This document shows positions 23,553-34,400 of a stretch of 64,000 nt of DNA, in pieces (the stretch's first letter is position 1; the number at the start of each line of letters is the position of its first letter). Made by a program: the position numbers and the translations under genes. The notes beneath the pieces are model-generated. The model worked only from the letters and a program-made list of their open reading frames with translations. It was not told the origin of the DNA and did not search any database. The stretch is taken from the NCBI RefSeq assembly GCF_029395495.1, contig NZ_CP113918.1:2418001-2482000 (forward strand), given 5' to 3'. Source of the DNA: Bifidobacterium sp. ESL0769 (lineage in GTDB: Bacteria; Actinomycetota; Actinomycetes; Actinomycetales; Bifidobacteriaceae).

Positions 23553-26500
23553 ATGAGTGTCATTCACAGTCTCGTTGCACTGACATTGTGCATAGCCACG
23601 GGAATCGTACCCCCCCCCCGCAAAATGAACCGTCATTAAACAATCCGAACAATTCCAACCCGGCCGCCTCCAGCCAAGTTGTCACGGCCCCGTCTGCTTC
23701 TTCAGCCTCGGCCACCATCCCGGCCAACGGCCCCTCAACATCTTCCACTACTACTTCTTCGATCTCAGCCGCCTCTGCAGGCACTACGGCATCTTCCACT
23801 TCCGCTGCTGCCACCCAAAACAGCAAAAGCCAAACCGGCAACGCCGCCGGTAATCCTGCCGCCAATCAGGTCCAAAGCAGCGTCAACGCGCAAGCATCCA
23901 ACAAGTCCGCAGCCGGTCTCACCCACACCAACGCCGCCGGCACCCCCACAGCCAAACCCAAAACCCTAAGCACCATCGCAGCAGAAGACTTCTCCAACGC
24001 GTCCAAGACCCTCGCCGCATTCCTGCAAAGAATGAAATCGGCATCACACACCACCGGCGCCAATCACCAGACCACACCGGCCGCCACCATCAAATCCCAG
24101 TCATCGGCATCCGGCACCCTGCCACACGCCACAGCCGCTATGCCCGCCGACCAGAGCCCCATCGGCACCAAGACCGCATCCCCACTGACACGAAGCACGC
24201 CAACAGCCGGCCCGCAGGACGAGCCGGGATGGGGGCCACGCTATACCAACCCACAAGTCGAGAACGTATCGGTAGACCCATACGATGACGGGGCCATCAA
24301 TATCAGCGGTCACGCCGACGAAGTCCACGGCATGAACACATGGGTGGCGCTCAGGGTCTGCCCCGCAGGGACGCCCCATTCCGCAGCATCGCAACTGGCC
24401 GACAACCCGCGATGCTCCGGACCCGAATTGCTCACCGACGGCATGATGGGCGGGAATCATAACAGCCCGCACTTCACCTGGGGACCCGGCACCCTGAGCT
24501 CGAGAGCAACGACCGTCGTCGACAGCGACTTCAAGGCCGGCCCCGGCTACTACGACATCTGGGTCTGGGCCCAGAACAGCGCCGGCGCCAACAGCACCAC
24601 ACCAGTTTCAGTCCGCTCCTATTACTACTGCAGCCACGCGCCAACCACGAAGGTCACACTCACCTACAACATGTCAGGCATGCCGGGCGCATCCACGCCA
24701 AGCTACACGACAGCAAACACAAGCGCGGGACAGGCTAGCATCCAACTCGCCTACGAGCCCAGCCACCCCTCAAACGAGATATTCGACGGATGGTATCTCA
24801 ACTACTCCAACTACAACGCCGGCCAGACCGTGACCTTCGGCTGGCGCACCAACGCCACGTACACCGTCACGCCCCGCTGGCACTGGTCCACCACCGTGAC
24901 GTTCAACTATAATCTCAACGGCATGTCCGGCAGCACACCGGGTTCCCTGCAGTTCAACACCAGCTACTCCGGCGGCTCGTTCACCCTCCCGAATCCACCC
25001 TCGCACCCAGACTGGCAGATCTTCGAAGGATGGAGCATCGACGGCTCCAGCACCATGAACCCCGGCCAGACCTACACCTACGCCGCCCACGACAACGGGA
25101 CCCACACCATCACCGCACGCTGGCACACCCGCTACGACACCGTCACCATCCACTACGACATGGGCGCCACCGGCTGCAACAAGCCGCCAGACCAGTCCGT
25201 GGACAGCACCTACTACACCAACACCACCCTCGCAGGAACCCCCGCCACCTGCCCCGCACACACCGCCTTCGACGGCTGGACCATCAACGGCAACAACTAC
25301 AACCCCAGCGGCACCTTCAGCTTCGCCCAACACGTCACCGCCACCTACACCGCCACCGCACGAACACACGCCGTCCAGGCGCCCACCGGACTGACCGCCG
25401 CCTACCACATCGCCGGCACCGTCACCCTGTCCGGCACCAGCAACGTGGTCTCCGGCGACAAGGTCACCGCCTGCATGACCGAAGGCACCGGCGACACCGC
25501 CTGCCAACCAGCCATCACCGCCACCAGCACCAACAGCGCATGGCAATGGACCGCCACCTTCCCCGCCACCGACTACACCACACGCTACGGCATCGGACAC
25601 TCTCACCACTTCACCGCCAAACTCACCAGCAAAAACGTCGACAGCACCCAAGCCGACCTCAAGGGCATCCTGCCCTGGACCACTCTCAGCTTCGACAAAG
25701 GGACCAGCGGCGGCACCGCACCCGCCAGCAAGGACGCCCTGACCGACACCACCTCCAACAAGGCCACATTCACCCTGCCAGGCCAAGGAAGCATGACCGC
25801 ACCCGCCAACGCATGGCCCGACTTCACCGGCTGGAGCGACGGCACCACCCTCTGGCAGCCCGGCAGCAGGGACATCCCCACCACCATTGACGGCGCATCG
25901 ACAGATGCGAGCGGGCACACCACTCTCACCCTCACCGCCCAATGGCACGTTGTCACCGCCCCCAGCGGCGTCACCGCCACATGGTCACACACCACAGATC
26001 AAGTCTCGTTCAAGGCGTCAGGCCTGCCGACGGGGACGACCAGCTGGCAGATACGATACAAGACCAATAGCGATCAGTCCTGGTGGACCTCGCCCAACGA
26101 CACGATGACACCCACCGACACCTACCATACGTATTACTCTGATTTCACAATCGGCGACACGTGGACCGCACAGGTGCGCGCCACCGCCGACGACGGCTCC
26201 GGCCACACCGTCACCAGCGACTGGAGCCAGGAGGTCACCGGCATCCTGCCCTACATGGACATCACCCTCAAACCCGGCGAAGGCACCGGGCCGGTCACCG
26301 ACCCCCACGTGAAAAGCCTGGTCGACCCGGACGACCACAACGCCCACCTGGCCCTGCCCACCGCGGCCGACAAGGGCATGAGCGGGCCCGACGGCAGGAT
26401 CTTCGCCAACCAATGGAACACCAGCAGCGACGGGTCCGGCACCAGCCACGCCTCAGGAGGCTACGGCGTAACCATCCCCGCCAGCGAGGGCACACCCGAC

Positions 26501-29107
26501 GGGCAGGCCATCAGGCTCACCCTCTACGCCCAATGGAAACCCCAATCGCCCGCCCCAGCGGCCGGCCACTGCACCGACGGGCAGGCCGGCGCAGGCGGCT
26601 GGGCGCAATGGGGCACACCCGCCGGCCCCGTCGCCGGACTGGCCGGGCAGAACACTGCGGCCGCCTGCTGGGTCATCGACGGCACCGTCCTGCGCCTATC
26701 CGGAGGCACCAGCCCCGACTACCAATCCAGCTCGGACATCCCCTGGGCCAGCCAGGCCGGCAGCATCACCAAGGTCTCCATCGAGGGCGACCTCACCCTC
26801 AACAAGACCAACAACAGCTTCAGCGGCCTGTTCGGCTACGGCAACTACTACCACAAATTCACCACGCTCACCACCCGCGACGGCGGCAAGCTGCGCATCG
26901 CCAACCAGGCCGGCAGAAACCTCTTCGACTACGCCTACAAGCTGGCGGACATCGACCCGTCCGGCTGGGACGTCAGCCAGGCCACCGACCTCAGCTACAT
27001 GTTCCACACCACAGCCACCTCCTTGGACCTGTCCGGATGGAAGACCGGCAACGTGACCACCATGGAAAGCATGTTCGAGGGGGCCAGCAACCTGACCAGC
27101 CTCGACCTGTCCGGCTGGGACACCCGCAAACTCAACAACACCTCCAACATGTTCAGGTCGGGACATCTCGCCGACATCGACCTCGACGGCTGGATTACCA
27201 CCCAGCTCTGGTACGCCAACACCATTGGCATGTTCCCCGCCAGCCTGCAACGCCTCCGCCTCGGACCCCAAACACGCCTGCCCGACCCCGTCGCCGTCGG
27301 CGGCAGCAACTTCTACGACCCCTTCAAGTACGTGGTGCGCGCCGGCCACACCTGGCACGAATGGGACTGGCCCAAAGGCCACCACCCCGCCGACAGCGGG
27401 CCCGTCGGCACCACGCCACTCACCGCCGGCGACGGCACGGCCGACACCCTCAGAAAACGCTGCGAATCAACCACACCCCAAGGCGTCTACATCCGCGACG
27501 ACCTCACCCCCACCTGGACCGACCTCACCTACAACCTCAACGGCGGCACCGGCGACACCAGCCTGCCCACACAAGTCGGCGCGGCCGCCACCAGCTCCAC
27601 ACCGAAGCGCGACGGGCTCGCCATCGACACCACCTTCAAAGACGGAACCTACACCATCCCCGACGGCACTGGCGACACCGGCAACGCCACCCACCACATC
27701 ACCACCAACAAACCCCACAGCCTCTTCAACGGCTGGACCATCGACACCGGCAACGTCACAGCAAACGCGTCCGGAGGCACGGCCACCGTCAGCAACCACA
27801 CCATCACCGCGGCAAAGGGCGCCGGCGGCACAGCCGCCGTCACCGCGCAATGGGCCCCGACACCCGAGGCCATGCCCGGCACACCGCAGGTGGGCGTCAC
27901 CCCGCACACCACGGACCAAGGAGGTGTCAGCGTCAGCGTCAGCGCCACGCTCGACCAGGCCATGCCCGCCATCGACGCCACCGGCGGCGACCCGGCCAAG
28001 CCGGCCGTAAATGCCGGCGGCACGGTCAAGGTCTGCGCCAAACCCAGCAGCCAGAACGACGACTTCTACCCGGTGCAGTGCAGCCCCAAGACCAGCACCA
28101 CCGCCGGCAGCCAAACCATCACCCCCGAGGCGCTGCAACTGCCCGGCAGCTCCGCCATCTCCGGCAACGCGCCAGCCTTCCCCGACCCCGGCGAACAGTA
28201 CACGCTAGCGGCCATGTACACGCTCACCGACCCCCAGACCCGCAACCAGATCGACTCCACCGCCACCCAAGCCGGCGGCGGCCTCACCACCGGCACCCTG
28301 CCCTGGGCCGACACCACCTTCGACACCAACGACTCCCACGGCGGAACCGGCACCGCACCAACCAGCCTCAAGTCGTTCGTCGACACCGCCAGCGGCAAGG
28401 CCTGGGCCACCCTGCCCAACGCCACCACCACCATGAAACCCGGCCACTTCGTGTTCGCCGGATGGTCCGCCACCGCGAGCGCCGCCAACCCCGACCAAGG
28501 CATGGGCGACCCCGCCAGCCGAGTCATCCAGCTCGACGCCGACGGCGCCACAGAGACCCAGACCACCCTCTACGCGGTCTGGCACAAGCTCGGCGTGCCC
28601 ACCGTCACCGGCATCACACGCGACCATATGAACAACACGGTCACCATCACCGGCACCAGCACACCCTGGACCAGCGAGGACGACATCACCCTCGACCTCA
28701 CACCACTCGACGGGCAAACAGGCCTCACACCCGCCGGCGCGCGGCACGTCGTTATCAGCCCCACCGACCAGCACGGAACCATGCTCGCCTACGACGGGCA
28801 CACCGCACACCCCTGGACCCTGACCCTCACCGCAGACGAACTGCCCAAGGGCGGCCGATACCGCACCGTGGCCAAGCTCGAGGCCCACGACCGCGCCTGG
28901 CGCGACACCAACGCCGACCTCCACGTCTACAGCGAACCCGACCAGCAGAACCAACCCGCCATCGACGGCTACTTCCACCACGCCCTGCCCCTGACCGGCG
29001 GGCAACGCACCATGCTAATCATCACCCTCACCTTGCTGGGAGTGTTCCTCATCGGCATGAGCCAGCTCGCCCGCAACCGCCGACGCTGGCACCACCAATA
29101 CCAATAG
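23553..29107 (+). CDS. Phase-variable giant LPLTG surface protein 1 (assembled OFF, C10)
   Basis: ATG 23553 starts a hydrophobic leader (MSVIHSLVALTLCIATGIV) that runs into ten C residues. As written it stops at 23639, while the adhesin body lies in another frame, open to 29107 (about 1,839 residues from GTG 23588). Eleven or eight C would fuse them. The body has a Ser/Thr/Ala-rich stalk, then the segment LTHTNAAGTPTAKPKTL shared with its paralogs. A unique domain follows (about 24250-24640), then Listeria-Bacteroides repeats ending in TARWH and Ig/FN3-like modules. A DUF285 block with LDLSGWDT units (26910-27230) and further Ig-like modules complete it. LPLTG is at 28985-28999, before a membrane helix and RNRRRWHHQ. 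An adhesin role is inferred. GTG 23588 alone would give no signal peptide. Confidence 0.85.
23610..23619 (+). repeat. Poly-C tract, 10 C, in leader of giant 1
   Basis: Ten C at leader codons 20-23. C10 reads CGC AAA ATG AAC CGT CAT TAA; C11 and C8 read CCG CAA AAT GAA into the body; C9 reads GCA AAA TGA. Confidence 0.9.
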
Positions 29108-29253
29108 AAAGCACAGGCAAACCAATGAACAGCCACGAACAAGGACGAAAACACACGTGCGCGGGCCAGCACCAACAGCACGGCCCACACGAACAATAAA
29201 AGACTTCCCGCCCTCGGCCGCATCCAACCAACCGGCCAGGACGGGAACCAACA

Positions 29254-29304
29254 GGGTGCCGGCACGGGACCAACACACCAACAACCAACCCCGCGCCGGC
29301 ACCC
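29254..29304 (+). terminator. Conserved 3' hairpin, copy after giant 1
   Basis: GGGTGCCGGCACGG (29254-29267) pairs with CCGCGCCGGCACCC (29291-29304) with one mismatch. It lies about 150 nt past the stop. The same structure follows giants 3, 4 and 5. Before it lies a weaker CCCGCCC/GGACGGG pair. 29108-29253 has no gene. Confidence 0.75.
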
Positions 29305-29399
29305 ACACCCACCCAACCAAGCAACCAACAAGCAAAACAATCGCAGCCAATCACGTCACAAGCCACGCCAAGCGATTATCCCAATCCCCCGCTCCGGCA

Positions 29400-30707
29400 T
29401 CATTGCCGCAGCAACGCCGAGTTCTCCACAATGCCTTCCACCGTCCGAGTGATGATACCGTCCCGGTCCATGGCCGAATACCGCTCGGCCACCTGTGGCA
29501 GCGCGCCCCGCAACCCGTCAACAACGCCGTTGACGATGCCCTCGCCGCGTTGAGCCGGGATGCCCAGCCGAACCCCTTCCCGCACCAGCGTCTCAGGAAA
29601 CATCTGCCTCATGTCATAGGTCTTGCCGATTTTCATGGAGAACAGCGGCGGCGCTCCCTCATCCAGAAACGGTGCTATCGAAAGCACATCGTACAAAGGC
29701 GCCAGACGCACCGAATCACCCTGCAAAAGCAACGAATAATTCTTGGCATGCGCGTCCGTATTCAACAACGCCACATTCACGCTCAGCGCCCGGAGGAAAT
29801 CGTCAGCCACCTGCAGCCCGTACTTTGGCGCCATACCGGTACGTAGCAGACGCGCGACCTGACCCACACCGGGGCCTCCGTCGTTACGCTGATACTTCTT
29901 GACGGGCGGAACGGACATCGCCTGACACAGGTCCTCCTGATGCAGACGAGACCAAGATCCGTCTGCGTTGCGCCGTCGGTCGTACCTAGTGGAGACCAGC
30001 GCGCGTACGCTGCCGTCAGCCGACTGCCACAAATCGGTTTTCGCCGCAGGGACGCCGGCCGCCTCGACAACCTTCTGGCAAAAGAACTCCACGATATCCA
30101 TGTCTGGCAACAGCATGTCGCCGGAAAGCAGAGGCTTAAAGATATGGGTAGTAGGCACGCCCCTATCAGGCACGCACCATCCTCCGCCATCCACGCGGGT
30201 GACAGCGACCTTGGCCTGCGCACCAGCCAGGCTCATCCTCTGCCGGTTATGTGCCTGCTCACCGTGTTCGTACATGGCAACAGTGTCTTTCAGTAACCGC
30301 GCCAGCTGTGCGTCGTCCATCGGCTCGGCGGCACGGAAGCGATCGGCCCGTGCATCCTCTGAAATCTCGCCCGGCCTTACTATTTGCAAAGCCCCAGCCA
30401 CCTCGTGCCCGACATAGCGTAAAAGTGAAAATGGCGATGCGGCCGATACCTGGTACGTCGAAGCCATAGATTCCAACGCCACCGGGTTGTCGGGAAGCAG
30501 CCCCTGCAGGAAAGGCAGAACCGTCCTATTCTCAAAATGCGTCTTCGACAGCGGCATCGAAAGCGAAAGCGGCGTCGCTCCTGGCAAAACGCGGTATCGC
30601 TCATCATAATCGAACGTCAGACGCCCTTCGACGGACATGGCCAGCAAACCAACGAAGACACCATCCATATAGACATCCAATGTGCGTTCAACATCCAAAG
30701 CCATCAT
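29400..30707 (-). CDS. hipA: HipA-type serine/threonine kinase toxin
   Basis: Toxin of a type II toxin-antitoxin pair; HipA kinases phosphorylate a tRNA synthetase and cause growth arrest. The 435-residue product has the N-terminal HipA domain (LPFLQGLLPDNP, about 63-74), the MSLAGAQAKVAV nucleotide-site loop, the catalytic motif NTDAHAKN (about 314-321) and APLYDVLS. All key residues appear intact. GGAGG lies 4 nt before ATG 30707 and 7 nt before ATG 30704; either may be used. The hipB stop overlaps the start, so translation is coupled. It sits between adhesin genes on the opposite strand and could help keep the array stable. That is inference. Confidence 0.92.
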   Translation of the reverse strand: MMALDVERTLDVYMDGVFVGLLAMSVEGRLTFDYDERYRVLPGATPLSLSMPLSKTHFENRTVLPFLQGLLPDNPVALESMASTYQVSAASPFSLLRYVGHEVAGALQIVRPGEISEDARADRFRAAEPMDDAQLARLLKDTVAMYEHGEQAHNRQRMSLAGAQAKVAVTRVDGGGWCVPDRGVPTTHIFKPLLSGDMLLPDMDIVEFFCQKVVEAAGVPAAKTDLWQSADGSVRALVSTRYDRRRNADGSWSRLHQEDLCQAMSVPPVKKYQRNDGGPGVGQVARLLRTGMAPKYGLQVADDFLRALSVNVALLNTDAHAKNYSLLLQGDSVRLAPLYDVLSIAPFLDEGAPPLFSMKIGKTYDMRQMFPETLVREGVRLGIPAQRGEGIVNGVVDGLRGALPQVAERYSAMDRDGIITRTVEGIVENSALLRQ

Positions 30708-30964
30708 CCGACCTCCTTGGCACTGCGGGCGAACCGGCGAGGCTCCACCGTTCGCGGCTCACGTTCCGCGTCCAGCCGCAGCCCCAGCGCCGAGAAAACC
30801 TGCAGCACCTTATACATGTCAAAGGAGGGCTTGCCCGTCTCGACCTGGGCTATCCAGCTGCGCGAGACCGCCGAGCGATTCGCGAGCTGCTGCTGGGTGA
30901 GCCCCAGGTCCTCGCGCCCCTCCTTAATCGCCATACCTACGTCAAACATTGTCCGGATTTGCAT
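30704..30964 (-). CDS. hipB: HipB-type antitoxin and repressor
   Basis: DNA-binding antitoxin that neutralises HipA and represses the operon. The start chosen is ATG 30964 (MQIRTMFDVG), with AGGTGG upstream; the longer frame would begin inside the operator. The 86-residue product has the Xre-type helix-turn-helix LTQQQLANRSAVSRSWIAQVE at about 20-41, then DMYKVLQVFSALGL and a basic tail. Confidence 0.9.
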   Translation of the reverse strand: MQIRTMFDVGMAIKEGREDLGLTQQQLANRSAVSRSWIAQVETGKPSFDMYKVLQVFSALGLRLDAEREPRTVEPRRFARSAKEVG

Positions 30965-30985
30965 GCTTTCAGCCACCTTTTGTCC

Positions 30986-31019
30986 ACGAACGTAAACAAT
31001 ACGCATTGTACACGTTCGT
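30986..31019 (-). promoter_or_regulatory. hipBA operator dyad
   Basis: ACGAACGT (30986-30993) and ACGTTCGT (31012-31019) are perfect inverted arms, with inner ACAAT/ATTGT also inverted. A possible promoter overlaps: TTGACG (31022-31017) and TATTGT (31001-30996) on the minus strand, with a 15-bp spacer. Position and symmetry fit HipB autorepression. Confidence 0.7.
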
Positions 31020-31352
31020 CAACAAGTAGGCAATCTGGAAGCAGGGCAAACCGGGCGAACTCCACCGATCGAGCACGATGCAGACAAAGACCACGAAACA
31101 ACCATTGCAAGAACACGACTCGGGATGGCCAGCCCCAAACCCATGCCCGCGCCAGCACCTACACACCACCCCTACCTAATCCGCGACACGCCGAAGCAAG
31201 ACACAGAAAAAGCGGGTTTTCATACCTTTTAAATCATCCCGAAACTCTCCAAGAAACCAACAAAACGCAGTACAAAAGCAATGACAAAACTTTGACCTGT
31301 GTCGTATTTATCAGTCAATAGAATTCATCCATTCCGAACAAACAAGAAGAAT
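31020..31352. other. Gap between hipBA and giant 2
   Basis: I see no gene here. One copy of GCGACACGCC (31183-31192) occurs, followed by a sequence with only weak resemblance to the shared upstream region, perhaps a decayed copy. Confidence 0.4.
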
Positions 31353-31380
31353 TTGTACAACAAATTGCATATAGTAATAC
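31353..31380 (+). promoter_or_regulatory. Possible promoter of giant 2
   Basis: TTGTAC (31353-31358) and TAATAC (31375-31380) with a 16-bp spacer in AT-rich DNA. It is unlike the promoter of the C-tract genes. Confidence 0.35.
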
Positions 31381-31396
31381 TTGGTGTGTTGGTTAG

Positions 31397-31435
31397 ATCA
31401 CAGTTCTGTGATGTGTTGGATCACGGAGTTGTGAT
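31397..31435 (+). promoter_or_regulatory. Paired inverted-repeat operators upstream of giant 2
   Basis: Two palindromes with identical half-sites, ATCAC-N6-GTGAT, lie at 31397-31412 and 31420-31435, 23 bp apart, about two helical turns. They end 27 bp before the start of giant 2 and are not found at the other giants. They could bind a dimeric regulator or act in the mRNA leader. Confidence 0.65.
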
Positions 31436-31462
31436 CAGAGAAATAGAAAAGTTGGTTGGGAA

Positions 31463-34400
31463 ATGGGTGTTATTGACGGTTTTGTCGCTTCATTGCTATG
31501 TTTAGCCATGACAATCATGGCTCCGATGTCTTCTGGAGCGTCCAATGACCCGGTGGGGCCGTCCACCCAGACGACATCGAGCCAGGCCGCGACTAGTCAG
31601 ACCGCATCGGCCACTTCCGCCTCTGTGTCTTCCACGATTCAGACTTCTGCGTCTTCGGCGTCTTCCGCCACCACTTCTTCGATCTCCGCTTCCTCGACCG
31701 TCACCACGACGGCACCTTCCGCTTCTGCTAGCACTACCTCCGCTGGCACCGCCCAGGCCAGCAACGGTCAAACCGGCAACGTCGCCGCTGATCAAACCCA
31801 AAACACTGTCAATGCACAGGCATCCAACCAGCCTGCGCAACCATCGCACACAAACCAAACCCAAAACTCCAACCAAACCATCAATACCAAAGAAGGCAAG
31901 CGCGCCAAAGGCAAAAACACCACTCATACCAACTCTACCGGCCTCACCCACACCAACGCCGCCGGCACTTCCATAACCAAACCCAGAACCCTAAGCACCT
32001 TCGCAAGAAAAGATTTTGCCGATGCTCCCAAGACCCTCGGCAACTTCCTCCAACGCCTGAAACAACCGAGCCGCCACAGCATCAACAAGCGCCAAGCCAA
32101 GTCGGCCGGTAGCACAGGTTTCCAGTCATCGACGGCCAGAACCCTGCGAATCGCCACGGCGACCCTGCCAGTCGGCCCTGGTCCCGTCGGAGGTAGAGCC
32201 GTTTCTCCGCTGGCGCGAAGCGGCTCGTCGGTGGGTGTGCAAGACGACCCGGACATGGTGGTTGGCCCGCAGGGTTATGGGCAAATCAGTGTCTCTTCGT
32301 GGAGTGTAGGGGCGAATGGAGTAGTGACGGCTTCGGGCGTCGCTTCGGATTATTACGGCCAGGCCATCTTTCCGCATATCCGCGTCTGCCCCGTGGGTGT
32401 GAGTCCCGGTACCTCGGGTACGAACAATGTTCCCTCCCAATGCTCGGATTCGGAAATGATGACGGAGGGGCATGTCGGCGGAGCAACGGGTGACAACATC
32501 CACTGGTCGGGCGTGTATACAAGTTTCGGCGGCCATGGTCCGAACGGTTCAGACTTCGTGAATGATGCCGGTTACTATAACTTCTATGCATACACGCAGA
32601 CCTGGGGCGATAGTCATACGAGCGATATGGTCAATTTCGAGTCGTACTACTATTATGTGGGCGCACGCAGGGTGACCTATGCGTATGTGTCAATCAATGC
32701 CAACGGTGGTTCGGCGGCTTACCCGTCGAGTCTGTCGACGGACACGACCGATGGAAGTGGCTCGTTCGACCTGACCGCCTCAACGCGCCTTTCAGCCAAC
32801 AAACCGGGCTGTGTGTTCACCGGTTGGGCCACCACGTCCAGCGGCTCCGGCTCCACATGGAGCCCCGGATCTGGCACTGCCTACGTACCCCAGCATGACA
32901 CCAGGAGCGTGACCCTCTACGCCCAATGGCGAGCCGTGCCCGCCGCAACAGTGAACGCGCCGTCAGTCAGTGTGAGCGCGCCGCAATCGTCCTCGCCAAC
33001 GGTGTCGGTGAGCGTATCAACGTCTGGGTTGGGCGGCTACTCCGGGTCGACTGTGCTGTCGACCGCCTACGGGTCGCGATCCTGCTCTAGTCCCTCCTCC
33101 TGCTGGGTATCGGGCTGGCCGGTGTCCACATTCCAGCCGACGATGGGCGCCACATACTCGCTGAGCGTTTCCGTGACCGTCCAAGACCCGTACACCGGCC
33201 ACGGCGTGTCAGTCACCACCTCGTGGGCTTCTGGCGCGTCCGGCACGGGCACACTGCCCTGGATGAGCGTGAGCTACGACAAAAACGGGGCCACCGGTTC
33301 AGCGCCCGCTAGCTCGTCCGCGCTGGTCGACGCCGCGAGCGGCAAGGCCTACTTCACTCTGCCCGACGGCACGGGCATGACAGCGCCCGCCCGCAAGTTC
33401 TTTCATAATTGGACCACCGCACCGGACGGCACCGGCAGCGCGTTCCCGTCCGGTGCGCAGGCCGTCCCCACCTCCGCCGGCACGACCACGGACGCCCACA
33501 CCACCGTCACCCTGTACGCGGTGTGGGGCGACCCGCCCGCGCCGACCGGCGTGTCCGCCTGGTACAGCCATGCGGACAGCCGAATCTACCTGGACGTGAC
33601 CGGCTTGGATCCGAACGCCACCGGCTGGGTCATACAGGTCAAGCCCACCGGCACCGAATACTGGGAGTACACGCAGTCCCTGCCCACGCGCGGACGGTCT
33701 TACTGCTCCACGCTCTCTTACTTCACGGTGGGCGCCACGTGGCAGGCGCGGGCCCAGGCACTATACGGGGATGGAATATCGAGCGTGTGGAGCGACACGT
33801 CGTCGGGCGTCCTGCCCTACATGGACGTCACTCTTCTGCCAGGCGGCCAGCAGCCCGGCGACACTGCTGTCGCCCACGCCAAGGGTCTGGTCGACCAGAC
33901 CGAACGCAAGGGGTATGTGACCGTGCCCGAGGGCGTGGGCGCGACGCCTGCGGGCACGGTGTTCCAATCCATAGGCGGGTGGACGACCCGTGCGGACGGA
34001 TCCGGCGTCGCCTACAATTCTGGCGATATCGCCATCCCCACCAACGTGGGCACGGCAAACGGCAACGCAGTCCTGCTGACCCTGTACGCGCGGTGGCAGA
34101 TGAGCACGTCGGCGCCCGCGCGCGGGCGGGCGTGCACGAGCGTGTCCGGCTGGCAGCAGTGGGGCACATCGGCCGGGGCAATAGCGGGTGTGGGAGACAC
34201 GGCCCACCCGCAGGATACGGGCGCAGTGTGCTGGGCCATCGAGGGCTCGACCTTGCGACTGACCGGCGGCACCGGGCCCCTCGACTTTAGCTATAGCAAC
34301 AGCAGAATCCCCTGGTGGGGGCGTCGTGCCTCCATCGCCCACGTCAGCATCGAGGGCGACCTCACCCTCATCAGCCGGAGCACCAACTATGGCGCCTTCC

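Noticed and set aside
23588..29107. Calling each giant body as a normal gene from the GTG (MHSHGNR...)
   Set aside because: GTG starts at 23588, 43614, 50830 and 59982 have no ribosome binding site and would give no signal peptide, while an ATG with a good site lies 35 nt upstream in another frame and encodes a hydrophobic leader. The tract-less paralogs show leader and body fused.
26161..29199. Long overlapping plus-strand ORF rich in Arg/His/Pro (1012 aa)
   Set aside because: It is the +1 frame of a GC-rich, repetitive coding sequence; composition is that of an out-of-frame translation and no start signal precedes it.
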